Shown here: positions 1 through 5,834 of the stretch, piece by piece
Numbering within the stretch: position 1 is the stretch's first letter
How the letters are laid out: every line of letters begins with the position of its first letter
Assembly: GCA_948482865.1 (NCBI GenBank)
Contig: CAOMHR010000105.1
Span: 1-5,834 of the forward strand
DNA: 5,834 nucleotides
Origin: Christensenellaceae bacterium
Lineage (GTDB): Bacteria > Bacillota > Clostridia > Christensenellales > Borkfalkiaceae
Reading direction: 5' to 3'
Program-made: the position numbers and the translations under genes
Notes under the pieces: model-generated
Database searches by the model: none
Told to the model about the DNA's origin: nothing
Seen by the model: only the letters and a program-made list of their open reading frames with translations

Positions 1-687
1 AGCAAGAAAAAGGGAATCTACGGCAGTAAATGGAACGGGTTTGAAAATTTTGAAAACAACGCCCTTGCGCTTATCCCCGTCGGAACGGGAAACGATTTTG
101 CGGCTTCGGCAAAAATACCGTTAAAGACAAAAAAAGCCGTTGATATTATAATAAACGGCACGCCGGAATATATCGACTTTATACAGTTTTCTTCGGGCTT
201 GCGCTCGATAAACGCGGTCGGTATGGGCATTGACGTGGACGTTTTAAAAAGGGCTTACCGCGGAAACAACGCAAAAAAATCGAAATACCTGCAAGCGCTT
301 GTCGCCAGCCTTGCCGCATTTAAAAGTTATAATTTCACAGCAAAATACAACGGCAGGGAAGAAGAACGTTTCGGTCTTATCGCCGCGCTCGGAAACGGCA
401 GGCAAATCGGCGGCGGCATTAAACTGTTTAACGGCGCAGCTATTTCAGACGGATACCTCAATCTTGTGATTGCAGACTACATATCCAAATTTTCAACCAT
501 AGGCGCGTTTATCAAACTTATGGCGGGCAAGCCCGAAAAAATCAGACAGGTAACTTCGGTAAAAACCCGTGCGGCAGCATTTATCTGTCACGGAAATTAC
601 ACGATACAAGCCGACGGCGAACTTTACGAAAATATACCGTTTGAAGCGCATGCAGAAAGCGGAAAACTGAAATTTTATTTACCTTAA
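1..687 (+). CDS. Diacylglycerol kinase-family lipid kinase (5' end missing)
   Basis: The frame is open from base 1, so 228 C-terminal residues are visible and the gene starts outside the window. It belongs to the BmrU/DgkB/YegS family, which phosphorylates diacylglycerol or a related lipid with ATP at the inner face of the membrane. In bacilli and clostridia this recycles the diacylglycerol released when lipoteichoic acid is made. The nucleotide-binding motif GTGNDFA is at visible residues 28-34. The family motif around INAVGMGID follows at about 68-76. GGGIKLFNGA...SDGYL lies near 137-153, and the C-terminal ADGE comes shortly before the stop. The first family motif, GGDGT, must lie upstream of the window. 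No frameshift is seen. The TAA stop is 2 bp before the SpoIIE phosphatase gene, so the two are probably one transcript. The family is clear; the exact lipid substrate cannot be read from the sequence. Confidence 0.9.
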   Translation, partial: SKKKGIYGSKWNGFENFENNALALIPVGTGNDFAASAKIPLKTKKAVDIIINGTPEYIDFIQFSSGLRSINAVGMGIDVDVLKRAYRGNNAKKSKYLQALVASLAAFKSYNFTAKYNGREEERFGLIAALGNGRQIGGGIKLFNGAAISDGYLNLVIADYISKFSTIGAFIKLMAGKPEKIRQVTSVKTRAAAFICHGNYTIQADGELYENIPFEAHAESGKLKFYLP

Positions 688-689
688 AA

Positions 690-1757
690 ATGATTGAAAA
701 GTTTTACAGACGCATAATCGACGGCGTCCCTACGGCGGTAATAGTCGTAGACTCAAACTTAAAAGCCGTATTCACGAACACAGCGTTCCGCGCCCTGTTC
801 CCTTCCGGTCTCACCAAGGGGAATTTAGGCAAAGTGACCTGCTGTTCGTCTTCCGCCGCGCGTTGCGGCAGGGACATTTGCCGCGGCTGTTCGCTTTTCG
901 ACGTATTTGACGACGCGCTGTGTTCCAATATGCGCCAAAGCCGCAGGATATACCAAAAAGTGTGTACCGACGGATTTACCCACGACGTGTCTTACTCCAT
1001 CACGGTCACACCGTTGGGCGGCGGTCTTTGTATGGGCACAATAGACGACGCGTACGAACTTGAAATAGCGCAGGAATTGCAGACCGCAAAAAACATACAG
1101 CAACGGCTTTTGCCCGCGGGCAACTGGGCGGGCGGAAAAAGATACTCTTATATGTATATCCCCTGCCGCGACATAGGCGGCGACCTGCCCGACGTTTACG
1201 CGGTTGACGGCTCTGCCTGCGGCGTAATTGCAGACGTTTCCGGCAAGGGAATTTCTGCGGGAATGCTTTCCGCTTTCGTTAAAGCCGCATACGACAAAAC
1301 GGAAAAGTCGCCCGCAAAAGCCATAGGAAATTTAGCGGCTAAATTTTCGGAACTCAATCTGGACGAAAGAAATTACGTAACCGTTGCGGCGGTCAGGATA
1401 GACAGGGACACAATTACCTACTCTATGGCGGGACATAACGTGCCCATACTTTTAAAGACAGGCGCGGGGATTACAAGGATAGTTTTAAACTCGCCGCCCG
1501 TTTCTAACTGGTTTGAAAACCCTTCCTATTTCGAAGACGTCATACCCTACGAAAAGGGCGACATTCTGGTGCTTCTGACCGACGGCGTTACCGAATGCAA
1601 AAACGGACGGGGCGAAATGTTCGGCGCGGACGGCGCAATTAAAACACTTTCCGTTTCTCGCACGGCGGAAGAATTTATTAAAAATCTTGAAGACAATTTA
1701 AAAGCGTTCTGCCGCGACCTGAACGATGATATTACCGCGATAGCGTTCGATTTATAA
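690..1757 (+). CDS. PAS-SpoIIE (PP2C-like) serine/threonine phosphatase with a cysteine-rich sensor domain
   Basis: This is a complete 355-residue cytosolic protein. Residues 1-120 resemble a PAS domain (IIDGVPTAVIVVDSN, then TNTAFRALF). The domain carries a cysteine cluster: C51, C52, C59, C64 and C67, with a CG...C..C pattern like that in some bacterial PAS sensors. A short helix with AKNIQQRLLP (133-142) joins it to a SpoIIE phosphatase domain of about 215 residues. Motifs seen there are RDIGGD (160-165), ADVSGKG (181-187), SMAGHNVP (245-252), LLTDGVTE (295-302) and DDITAIAF (346-353). Asp165, Asp182, Asp298 and Asp347 probably hold the two catalytic metals. Such enzymes usually dephosphorylate anti-anti-sigma or similar Ser/Thr phosphoproteins; no such partner is in view. 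The usual GGDfYD reads GGDLPD here. The ATG follows the upstream stop by 2 bp and has no clear Shine-Dalgarno, so translational coupling is likely. The signal sensed is unknown. Confidence 0.9.
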   Translation: MIEKFYRRIIDGVPTAVIVVDSNLKAVFTNTAFRALFPSGLTKGNLGKVTCCSSSAARCGRDICRGCSLFDVFDDALCSNMRQSRRIYQKVCTDGFTHDVSYSITVTPLGGGLCMGTIDDAYELEIAQELQTAKNIQQRLLPAGNWAGGKRYSYMYIPCRDIGGDLPDVYAVDGSACGVIADVSGKGISAGMLSAFVKAAYDKTEKSPAKAIGNLAAKFSELNLDERNYVTVAAVRIDRDTITYSMAGHNVPILLKTGAGITRIVLNSPPVSNWFENPSYFEDVIPYEKGDILVLLTDGVTECKNGRGEMFGADGAIKTLSVSRTAEEFIKNLEDNLKAFCRDLNDDITAIAFDL

Positions 1758-1764
1758 AAAACAG

Positions 1765-1795
1765 CCCGCCTTAATAAAGGCGGGTTTTAATTTTT
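1765..1795. terminator. Bidirectional intrinsic terminator between convergent operons
   Basis: CCCGCCTT (1765-1772) pairs perfectly with AAGGCGGG (1777-1784) around a 4-nt loop. On the plus strand TTTTAATTTTT follows (1785-1795), ending the DAG kinase-SpoIIE operon. On the minus strand the hairpin is followed by CTG and then six T, which can end the four-gene operon coming from the right. The plus-strand T-tract overlaps the last codons of the small kinase, whose stop is at 1787-1789. Confidence 0.88.
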
Positions 1796-2314
1796 GTGTT
1801 CTTCGGCATACTTTAAAAATTCAGGAGTCTTTGACCAGTATCTGACTCCCCAATTTTCAAAATTCCATTCGTCGCAATAGTCGTTACACTCAAAATCAAT
1901 ATAATAAATTTCTTCGTTGCAGACTACAAAATTGGTGGGAAAATAATCTATATTAGTATGCGCGGCATAGAGCAGGTTGCACATTCCGCGCAGTTGCACG
2001 GCGTAGTCTGCTTTCATTTTATCCCGCAAAATCAAGTCGTAAACGGTTTCGCCGTCAACGTACTCTTTCAAAATGCGCTCGTTTTTTATATCGGCGTCGA
2101 GCATAGCGGGCATGTTTATACCTATTTTCTTCAACCTGTTATAGTCGTTTATTTCCGCTTCAATCTTATTGCCGAACGTATAATAATCGCAGGGTTCGTG
2201 GTGGATTTGCTTTAAAACGTACTTCTTACCGCCGTCGCATACCAGATAGGAATATCCGCCTTTACCCTTCCCTAACAACTTTATAATTTTATAATCTTTT
2301 CCGTTAACAACCAT
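1787..2314 (-). CDS. Small eukaryotic-like protein kinase family protein
   Basis: This compact 175-residue protein kinase fold resembles a family of small, RIO-like kinases that I recall from Clostridia. Visible motifs are a glycine loop GKGKGGYSY (15-23), the ATP-anchoring Lys35 in VLKQI, a helix-C Glu at 52 or 54, and a hinge-like ILKEYVDG (81-88). The catalytic loop is NIDYFPTN (121-128) with Asp123 and Asn128. IDFE (139-142) stands in place of DFG, and a conserved-looking WNFENWG follows at 150-156. The HRD His is replaced by Asn, and the usual catalytic-loop Lys is absent (Phe125). Residues for ATP and metal binding are nonetheless all present, so it is probably active. No membrane segment or sensor domain is seen. 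The ATG has no clear Shine-Dalgarno and lies 14 bp after the regulator's stop, suggesting coupled translation. It is last in an operon with a two-component system. The substrate is unknown; phosphorylation of a small molecule is an alternative. Confidence 0.85.
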   Translation of the reverse strand: MVVNGKDYKIIKLLGKGKGGYSYLVCDGGKKYVLKQIHHEPCDYYTFGNKIEAEINDYNRLKKIGINMPAMLDADIKNERILKEYVDGETVYDLILRDKMKADYAVQLRGMCNLLYAAHTNIDYFPTNFVVCNEEIYYIDFECNDYCDEWNFENWGVRYWSKTPEFLKYAEEHKN

Positions 2315-2328
2315 TTCAACGCATTGAA

Positions 2329-2967
2329 TTATATTTTTTCTTTAAGTTTGATTACGGCTGCGGCGCGGCTTTCAACGCCTAATTTAGAATAAATAGAACT
2401 GATGTAATTCCTTGCCGTTCCGTCCGAAAGTTTCATTGCGGCGGCTATCTGCCTGTTTGAAAACCCGTCGTTAAGCATAAGCGCAATTTCAACTTCCCTG
2501 TCGGAAAGGTTGAAAAGTTTTTTCAGTTTTATTTCCTTGTCGGAAGAAACCATCATTGCCGCGGCAGTGATTTTTTTTGCGATTTTCGAAGGCAGAATAG
2601 TATCGCCCGCGTAAGCGTTTTTGATTGCGTCTATAAGCGCGGTAGAGCCTATATCCTTTAAAAGATAACCGCTTGCACCGTTGTTTATCGCGCTTAAAAT
2701 ATAGTCGCTGTCGTCAAACGTGGTAAGGATAATTATTTTGATACCCGCGTTTATTTCCTTGATGCGCTTGGTTGCAACCACACCGTTCATATTGGGCATA
2801 CGTATATCCATAAGGACCACGTCGGGTTTGAATTTTTCGGCAAGGGCAATAGCTTCCAAACCGTCGCAGGCTATACCGCAAACATTGAATTCGTTGCAGG
2901 TTTCAAGGACGCTCTTCATTCCTTCCGCAAGAATTTTCTGGTCGTCCACAAGTAAAATTTTAATCAT
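2329..2967 (-). CDS. LuxR/NarL-family response regulator
   Basis: This 212-residue cytosolic transcription factor is the output half of the two-component system encoded just upstream. The receiver domain (about 1-120) keeps the acidic pair Asp8/Asp9, the phosphoacceptor Asp54 in LMDIRMPNMNG, Thr82 and Lys104. After a linker, a LuxR-type helix-turn-helix covers about 150-212: LSDREVEIALML (154-165), then SNRQIAAAM and the recognition-helix region GTARNYISSIYSKLGV (183-198). This arrangement is that of DesR/LiaR/VraR-like regulators, which dimerise on phosphorylation and bind DNA. The ATG is preceded by a good Shine-Dalgarno inside the end of the histidine kinase gene, and the kinase's stop is only 2 bp upstream. 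The target genes cannot be told from the window; autoregulation is possible. Nothing is truncated or missing. Confidence 0.96.
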   Translation of the reverse strand: MIKILLVDDQKILAEGMKSVLETCNEFNVCGIACDGLEAIALAEKFKPDVVLMDIRMPNMNGVVATKRIKEINAGIKIIILTTFDDSDYILSAINNGASGYLLKDIGSTALIDAIKNAYAGDTILPSKIAKKITAAAMMVSSDKEIKLKKLFNLSDREVEIALMLNDGFSNRQIAAAMKLSDGTARNYISSIYSKLGVESRAAAVIKLKEKI

Positions 2968-2969
2968 AA

Positions 2970-4199
2970 TTACTCCTTGTTTTTTTGGTAGGGTATGGTT
3001 ATGTTCACTTCAAAACCTTCGCCGTCTTCGCTTGAAAAATAACAGCGCCCGCCCAGTTTTTCGGTCTTTTCGCGTATGCCTTTAAGCCCGAACCCTTCGC
3101 ACACTTCGCCCGCCACACCGCAACCGTTGTCAGAAATCAAAAGGCTAATACAGGACAAAACGTTTTTAAGCTCTATATAAAACGTAGTGGCTTTGCCGTG
3201 GCGTATGCCGTTTGCAAGGCACTCTTTTAAAGTGTTGCATAAAAAGCGGCGCTCTTCTTCGTCAGCCTGCAAATCTTCCAAATCGCAGCGTATTTTAAGC
3301 TCGGTCCCGTCAATGGTCTGGGCAATTATCTCTTCAAACTCTGCCCTGAGAGTCTGGGTCTGCGCCCTGCCCGCAAGCAGATGAACGCTTTCGCGCATTT
3401 GTTCAAGCGCGTTTTTCGCCTGAATGTTTGCCGAAATAATTCTGTTCTTCGCTTCTTTCGGGTCGCTGTCGATTAATAGTTTAGCCGCTTCGGTCTGCAT
3501 TATGACGGTGGTCATACTGTGTCCCGCGTTATCGTGAATATCCTTTGCAATGCGGTTGCGCTCTTCGTATACGGCGGTCTCCGAAATCTTTTCGTACGCC
3601 GCTTCAAGCCTTGCCTTGCTTTCGTCCGCTTCTTTAAGCGCAAGGCTGAGCTTTAAGTTGTTGTTGTAAAACTTTAAAAGGAAACTGACTACCGCAAAGT
3701 GCATTCCCAGAATGAACACGCCGAAGACGCAGCTGCCCGAAATCTGCACGATACTTTCGTACAGCGAAGCTCCTTTGTTTACCACCACCCAGCCGCACAC
3801 GAACGATATAACGAAAAGCCCGCAGCTTACGATAAACAGAATGGTGTTTATTTTTCCGTCGTCAAAAGTAAGGTAAAACTGTGTAAGCACCAGACAATAC
3901 AGCGTGGACAGATACGAGTTGCCCGTAAGCAAACATATCGCAAGCAGCAATACGGCGTCCAGCGCGTAAAAAACAATCTTTGCCGCATACTTTTTTATGA
4001 CAAAGCAGTTCAGCGCTTCAAACAGGTCCAACAAAAGACAGCACACTATTATGGCAATGATAAACGGCACGCCGCCGCGCTTGCCTACGTGCTGGGCGCA
4101 TATTATAATTTCTATTATTACCAGCACCGCAATAAGCACTATTTTAATATACTTTGCAAATTTCTGGTCTTTAAAATTCAGTTTGACTTCTCTATCCAT
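2970..4199 (-). CDS. Membrane-bound sensor histidine kinase, HisKA_3/NarL type
   Basis: This 409-residue sensor kinase pairs with the adjacent LuxR-type regulator. The N-terminal half is hydrophobic, with about six likely membrane segments near residues 17-36, 44-64, 74-91, 96-111, 118-139 and 149-175. It has no sizeable extracellular domain, so it probably senses a signal in or at the membrane. A charged helix (about 178-210) leads to the dimerisation and phosphoacceptor motif ERNRIAKDIHDNAGHSMT, with His222. The ATPase domain has an N-box KECLANGIRHG (Asn330), a G1 box DNGCG (357-361) and a G2 box GFGLKGIREK (369-378). The membrane half is rich in cysteines (for example 34, 53, 54, 65, 89, 102, 126, 135 and 157); their role is unknown. 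An in-frame TAA directly precedes the ATG, so translation cannot start further upstream. The start lies inside the end of radC (22-bp overlap) without a clear Shine-Dalgarno. DesK- and LiaS-like kinases share this layout, but the signal is unassigned. Confidence 0.95.
   Translation of the reverse strand: MDREVKLNFKDQKFAKYIKIVLIAVLVIIEIIICAQHVGKRGGVPFIIAIIVCCLLLDLFEALNCFVIKKYAAKIVFYALDAVLLLAICLLTGNSYLSTLYCLVLTQFYLTFDDGKINTILFIVSCGLFVISFVCGWVVVNKGASLYESIVQISGSCVFGVFILGMHFAVVSFLLKFYNNNLKLSLALKEADESKARLEAAYEKISETAVYEERNRIAKDIHDNAGHSMTTVIMQTEAAKLLIDSDPKEAKNRIISANIQAKNALEQMRESVHLLAGRAQTQTLRAEFEEIIAQTIDGTELKIRCDLEDLQADEEERRFLCNTLKECLANGIRHGKATTFYIELKNVLSCISLLISDNGCGVAGEVCEGFGLKGIREKTEKLGGRCYFSSEDGEGFEVNITIPYQKNKE
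2973..2978 (-). promoter_or_regulatory. Shine-Dalgarno of the response regulator gene
   Basis: AAGGAG on the minus strand lies 5 nt before the ATG at 2967 and forms the last two sense codons (Lys-Glu) of the histidine kinase. It is the strongest ribosome site in the four-gene operon and fixes the regulator's start. Confidence 0.85.
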
Positions 4200-4903
4200 T
4201 TAATCACGTTATCCATTGAAAAGGCGCTTTTTATGTCTTCCAAATACCCGCTGTCCGAAAAACAGAAAATATTGTCGTCGCCGGCGTAAATATAGTGGTC
4301 AACCAAATCAACGTTGTTCATACTGCAAATCATCTGCAATTCTTTGGTAAAAACAAAATCGTTTTCCGAAGGCTGCGAACTGCCGTTGGTATGGTTATGC
4401 GCCGCAACTATGCGGTGCGGTTTTACAAGCGAAATAATTTCAACAATCTTTTCCGCGGTCAAAACCACTCTGTTCGTTTCCTGCGACGTAAAAGTCACCA
4501 CCCGCTTTACGTTGCTGCTCTTTGTAAGCAGATACAACTCAAGATATTCTTCGGGCTTGCCGCGGAAACGCATCTTTATGAATTTTTTAATTTCTTCCCT
4601 GGTCTTCAGAGAAACAAGCCATTCAACCGAAGTTACCCTTTCAAAACATTTGCCCACGCAGGCAATAAAATACGCGGCTGACTCGCCTACGCCTTTAACC
4701 GTCATAAGCTCCTGCGGGTCTGCGGAAATTACGCCTTTTAAAGATATAAACCTGTTAAGAAGGTCGTGGGCAATTCCGTTGGTATCGCTCTGACGGTACA
4801 CGCTGTATAAAAGCATTTCCAGAATTTCATGGTCGAACAGCTTATCGCCGCCCAACAATTTTTCATACATACGCTTCCTGTGACCGCTGTGCTTGTTTTC
4901 CAA
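4178..4903 (-). CDS. radC: RadC/JAB-domain protein, TTG start
   Basis: This 241-residue protein is of the RadC family, a JAMM metalloprotease-like fold. The historical DNA-repair label is weakly supported and the true role is unsettled. The N-terminus carries GHRKRM (7-12) and DHEILEMLLYSVYRQSD (24-40). A helix-hairpin-helix-like segment, MTVKGVGESAAYFI, lies near 67-80. The C-terminal JAB domain has the complete zinc signature HNHTNGSSQPSEND: His169, His171, Ser179 and Asp182 fit HxHx7Sx2D. The usual HNHPSG reads HNHTNG, a mild departure. Length is near normal for the family (about 220-230). The chosen start is TTG at 4903-4901; the first ATG (residue 12) would remove most of the GHRxR motif. 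A GAGAGG sequence 12 nt upstream is a distant Shine-Dalgarno. The frame stays open a little further, so a rare ATT start at 4930 cannot be excluded. It is the first gene of the two-component operon, an unusual partner for RadC. Confidence 0.9.
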   Translation of the reverse strand: MENKHSGHRKRMYEKLLGGDKLFDHEILEMLLYSVYRQSDTNGIAHDLLNRFISLKGVISADPQELMTVKGVGESAAYFIACVGKCFERVTSVEWLVSLKTREEIKKFIKMRFRGKPEEYLELYLLTKSSNVKRVVTFTSQETNRVVLTAEKIVEIISLVKPHRIVAAHNHTNGSSQPSENDFVFTKELQMICSMNNVDLVDHYIYAGDDNIFCFSDSGYLEDIKSAFSMDNVIKWIEKSN

Positions 4904-4915
4904 CTTTAAATTTTG

Positions 4916-4921
4916 CCTCTC
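4916..4921 (-). promoter_or_regulatory. Probable Shine-Dalgarno of radC, long spacing
   Basis: GAGAGG (minus strand) stands 12 nt before the TTG start at 4903, longer than the usual 5-9 nt. No better site lies near the TTG. It supports TTG only modestly and suggests weak initiation. Confidence 0.45.
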
Positions 4922-4932
4922 TTTTGTAATTG

Positions 4933-4944
4933 CCGCCGCGGCGG
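4933..4944. repeat. Perfect 12-bp GC-rich palindrome in the radC leader
   Basis: CCGCCGCGGCGG equals its own reverse complement and stands out from the AT-rich DNA on its right. It lies 30-41 bp upstream of the radC start and just ahead of the possible ribosome site. One half could also pair at a distance: GCGGTTT at 4941-4947 is the reverse complement of AAACCGC at 4986-4992. It could be a protein-binding site or part of a folded leader; its simple CCG/CGG composition means chance is also possible. Confidence 0.5.
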
Positions 4945-5019
4945 TTTACGGATTTTTAGCAGGTAATAACGTACAAAACGACTGAAAACCGCTTAAATTT
5001 ACAATAACCCGTTTAAAAT

Positions 5020-5048
5020 ATTTTACCATAAAAAATAAAAGTTGTATA
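5020..5048 (-). promoter_or_regulatory. Candidate sigma-A-type promoter for the radC operon
   Basis: On the minus strand TATACA (5048-5043) is followed by a 17-bp spacer and TAAAAT (5025-5020), with a TGG just before the -10 box that makes it an extended -10. Transcription would start near 5013, giving a leader of about 110 nt before the radC TTG. Assigned by eye from consensus; AT-rich DNA makes false matches likely. Confidence 0.45.
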
Positions 5049-5050
5049 AT
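5022..5050 (+). promoter_or_regulatory. Candidate sigma-A promoter for the dipeptidase gene
   Basis: TTTACC (5022-5027) and a perfect TATAAT (5045-5050) are separated by 17 bp. A start near 5057 would leave a short leader of about 28 nt before the ATG at 5085. It occupies almost the same bases as the candidate minus-strand promoter. Confidence 0.65.
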
Positions 5051-5073
5051 GTTTTTGTAAGTTTTTTAAAAAT

Positions 5074-5079
5074 AGGCGG
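5074..5079 (+). promoter_or_regulatory. Shine-Dalgarno of the dipeptidase gene
   Basis: AGGCGG, one mismatch from AGGAGG, sits 5 nt before the ATG at 5085 and supports that start. Confidence 0.7.
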
Positions 5080-5084
5080 CTAAT

Positions 5085-5834
5085 ATGAATCTGTTTGACG
5101 AAGCGTTGAAACGCATATCCGAAATAATTAAATTCGACTCGTCCCAAAAACCCGCGGTTTCGGGAATGCCTTTCGGAAAAGGCGCGTACGACTGTCTCGA
5201 ATACTTTTTAAATCTGGCAAAATCTTACGGCTTTGAGACAAAGAATTACGACGGGTATGCGGGCGAAGTCATATTCGGCAGCGGTGAAGAATTTGCCGTG
5301 CTTGCCCACCTTGACGTCGTACCCGCAGGCAGCGGCTGGACGCGCGACCCATTCGGCGGCGAAATAGACCGTGTAAACAAAAAAATCTGGGGCAGGGGCG
5401 CGACCGACGACAAGGGTCCCGCAATCATCTCACTTCTTGCCCTGAAAGCGCTTAAAGACGAAGGTTTTGTACCGCGCAAAAAAATAAAGCTGATTGTGGG
5501 CTGCAACGAAGAGAGCGGCTGGGCATGCATAGACTATTACAAGGCGCACGCGCACATGCCCGAAACGGGTTTTTCGCCAGACGCGGACTTCCCCGTCATC
5601 TATGCCGAAAAGGGCATTTTACAGATTGAACTCAGATTCCCCGCGGCAAAGAATTTCTGCGGTTTACAGGGCGGAGAACGCGCAAATATGGTTTGCGACT
5701 TTTGCGAAGTTACCGCGACCGAAGACGCAGCCGGACTCAAAAAATACAATCTCGTATATGCCGACGGCAAAGTTATATCGCGCGGCAAATCCGCGCACGG
5801 CTCCACTCCCGAAAAAGGCATAAACGCCATTCCG
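5085..5834 (+). CDS. pepV: M20-family dipeptidase, PepV/Sapep type (3' end missing)
   Basis: The first 250 residues are present and the frame is still open at the window edge; PepV-type enzymes are usually about 460-470 residues, so roughly half is missing. These cytosolic di-zinc peptidases cleave dipeptides as a late step of peptide use. Visible family motifs are AHLDVVPAG (74-82) with metal ligand His75 and Asp77, GRGATDDKGP (103-112) with the probable bridging Asp108, and CNEESG (140-145) with the likely catalytic base Glu142 and ligand Glu143. SPDADFP (164-170) should supply a further Asp ligand. SAHGSTPEKG (236-245) contains His238, the probable substrate-contacting His of the lid domain. 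The last zinc ligand should lie beyond the window. No signal peptide is seen. It has its own promoter and Shine-Dalgarno and is divergent from the radC operon. The family is sure; the exact substrate preference is not. Confidence 0.93.
   Translation, partial: MNLFDEALKRISEIIKFDSSQKPAVSGMPFGKGAYDCLEYFLNLAKSYGFETKNYDGYAGEVIFGSGEEFAVLAHLDVVPAGSGWTRDPFGGEIDRVNKKIWGRGATDDKGPAIISLLALKALKDEGFVPRKKIKLIVGCNEESGWACIDYYKAHAHMPETGFSPDADFPVIYAEKGILQIELRFPAAKNFCGLQGGERANMVCDFCEVTATEDAAGLKKYNLVYADGKVISRGKSAHGSTPEKGINAIP

Noticed and set aside
18..230. Minus-strand 70-codon frame opposite the DAG kinase
   Set aside because: The plus strand encodes GTGNDFA and other family motifs in an unbroken frame; the antisense frame has no supporting features.
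825..1103. Minus-strand open frame of 92 codons inside the phosphatase gene
   Set aside because: Antisense to a continuous PAS-SpoIIE coding region; its composition reflects the complement of Cys- and Gly-rich codons.
3699..4289. A 196-codon plus-strand open frame opposite the histidine kinase
   Set aside because: Its product is rich in His, Gln and Tyr with no recognisable motif, and it lies antisense to a gene with complete kinase motifs and well-supported limits. It is a shadow frame of the codon pattern.
4295..4793. Two overlapping plus-strand open frames opposite radC
   Set aside because: No domain or ribosome site is seen, and the minus-strand frame holds the full JAMM signature and family N-terminus.
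4904..5084. Possible small RNA gene or riboswitch in the divergent intergenic region
   Set aside because: No known riboswitch core, T-box or hairpin-plus-T-tract terminator was recognised. Only the palindrome and candidate promoters are reported.
5246..5830. Open frames on the minus strand (5246-5530, 5600-5830) and in another plus frame (5602-5823) across the dipeptidase
   Set aside because: They are out of frame with or antisense to the M20 peptidase, which shows successive zinc-site motifs in order.

Overview
The window (about 45% GC by eye) looks like ordinary chromosomal DNA of a Gram-positive anaerobe, most likely an uncultured member of the Clostridia (Bacillota). The protein families point that way: a BmrU/DgkB-type lipid kinase, a SpoIIE-type phosphatase, a NarL/DesR-type two-component pair, a RadC protein with the GHRxR-type N-terminus, and a PepV-type dipeptidase. 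This placement is inferred from families and codon style, not from a marker gene. No tRNA, rRNA, CRISPR array, insertion sequence or prophage gene was seen.

Layout. (1) Positions 1-1757, plus strand: the 3' part of a diacylglycerol kinase-family gene, then 2 bp later a complete PAS-SpoIIE serine/threonine phosphatase gene. A compact hairpin at 1765-1784 with T-tracts on both sides closes this operon and the convergent one. (2) Positions 4903 down to 1787, minus strand: a tight four-gene operon, read in the order RadC/JAB protein, membrane histidine kinase, LuxR-type response regulator, small eukaryotic-like protein kinase. Successive junctions are a 22-bp overlap, a 2-bp gap and a 14-bp gap. 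(3) Positions 4904-5084: a divergent intergenic region with two plausible, physically overlapping promoters. The proposed radC leader is about 110 nt and contains a GC-rich palindrome. (4) Positions 5085-5834, plus strand: the first 250 codons of an M20/PepV-family dipeptidase that runs off the window.

How the genes fit together. The histidine kinase and regulator form a complete phosphorelay with all key residues. The small kinase downstream keeps its ATP-site Lys, catalytic Asp and Asn, and metal-binding Asp, so it could add a second, Ser/Thr-type phosphorylation step, although its substrate is unknown. On the opposite strand, a phosphatase with a cysteine-rich PAS sensor sits beside a lipid kinase. 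The window is therefore rich in signalling genes, but each family is known. I see no clearly new system; the least explained items are the four-gene operon and the cysteine cluster in the PAS domain.
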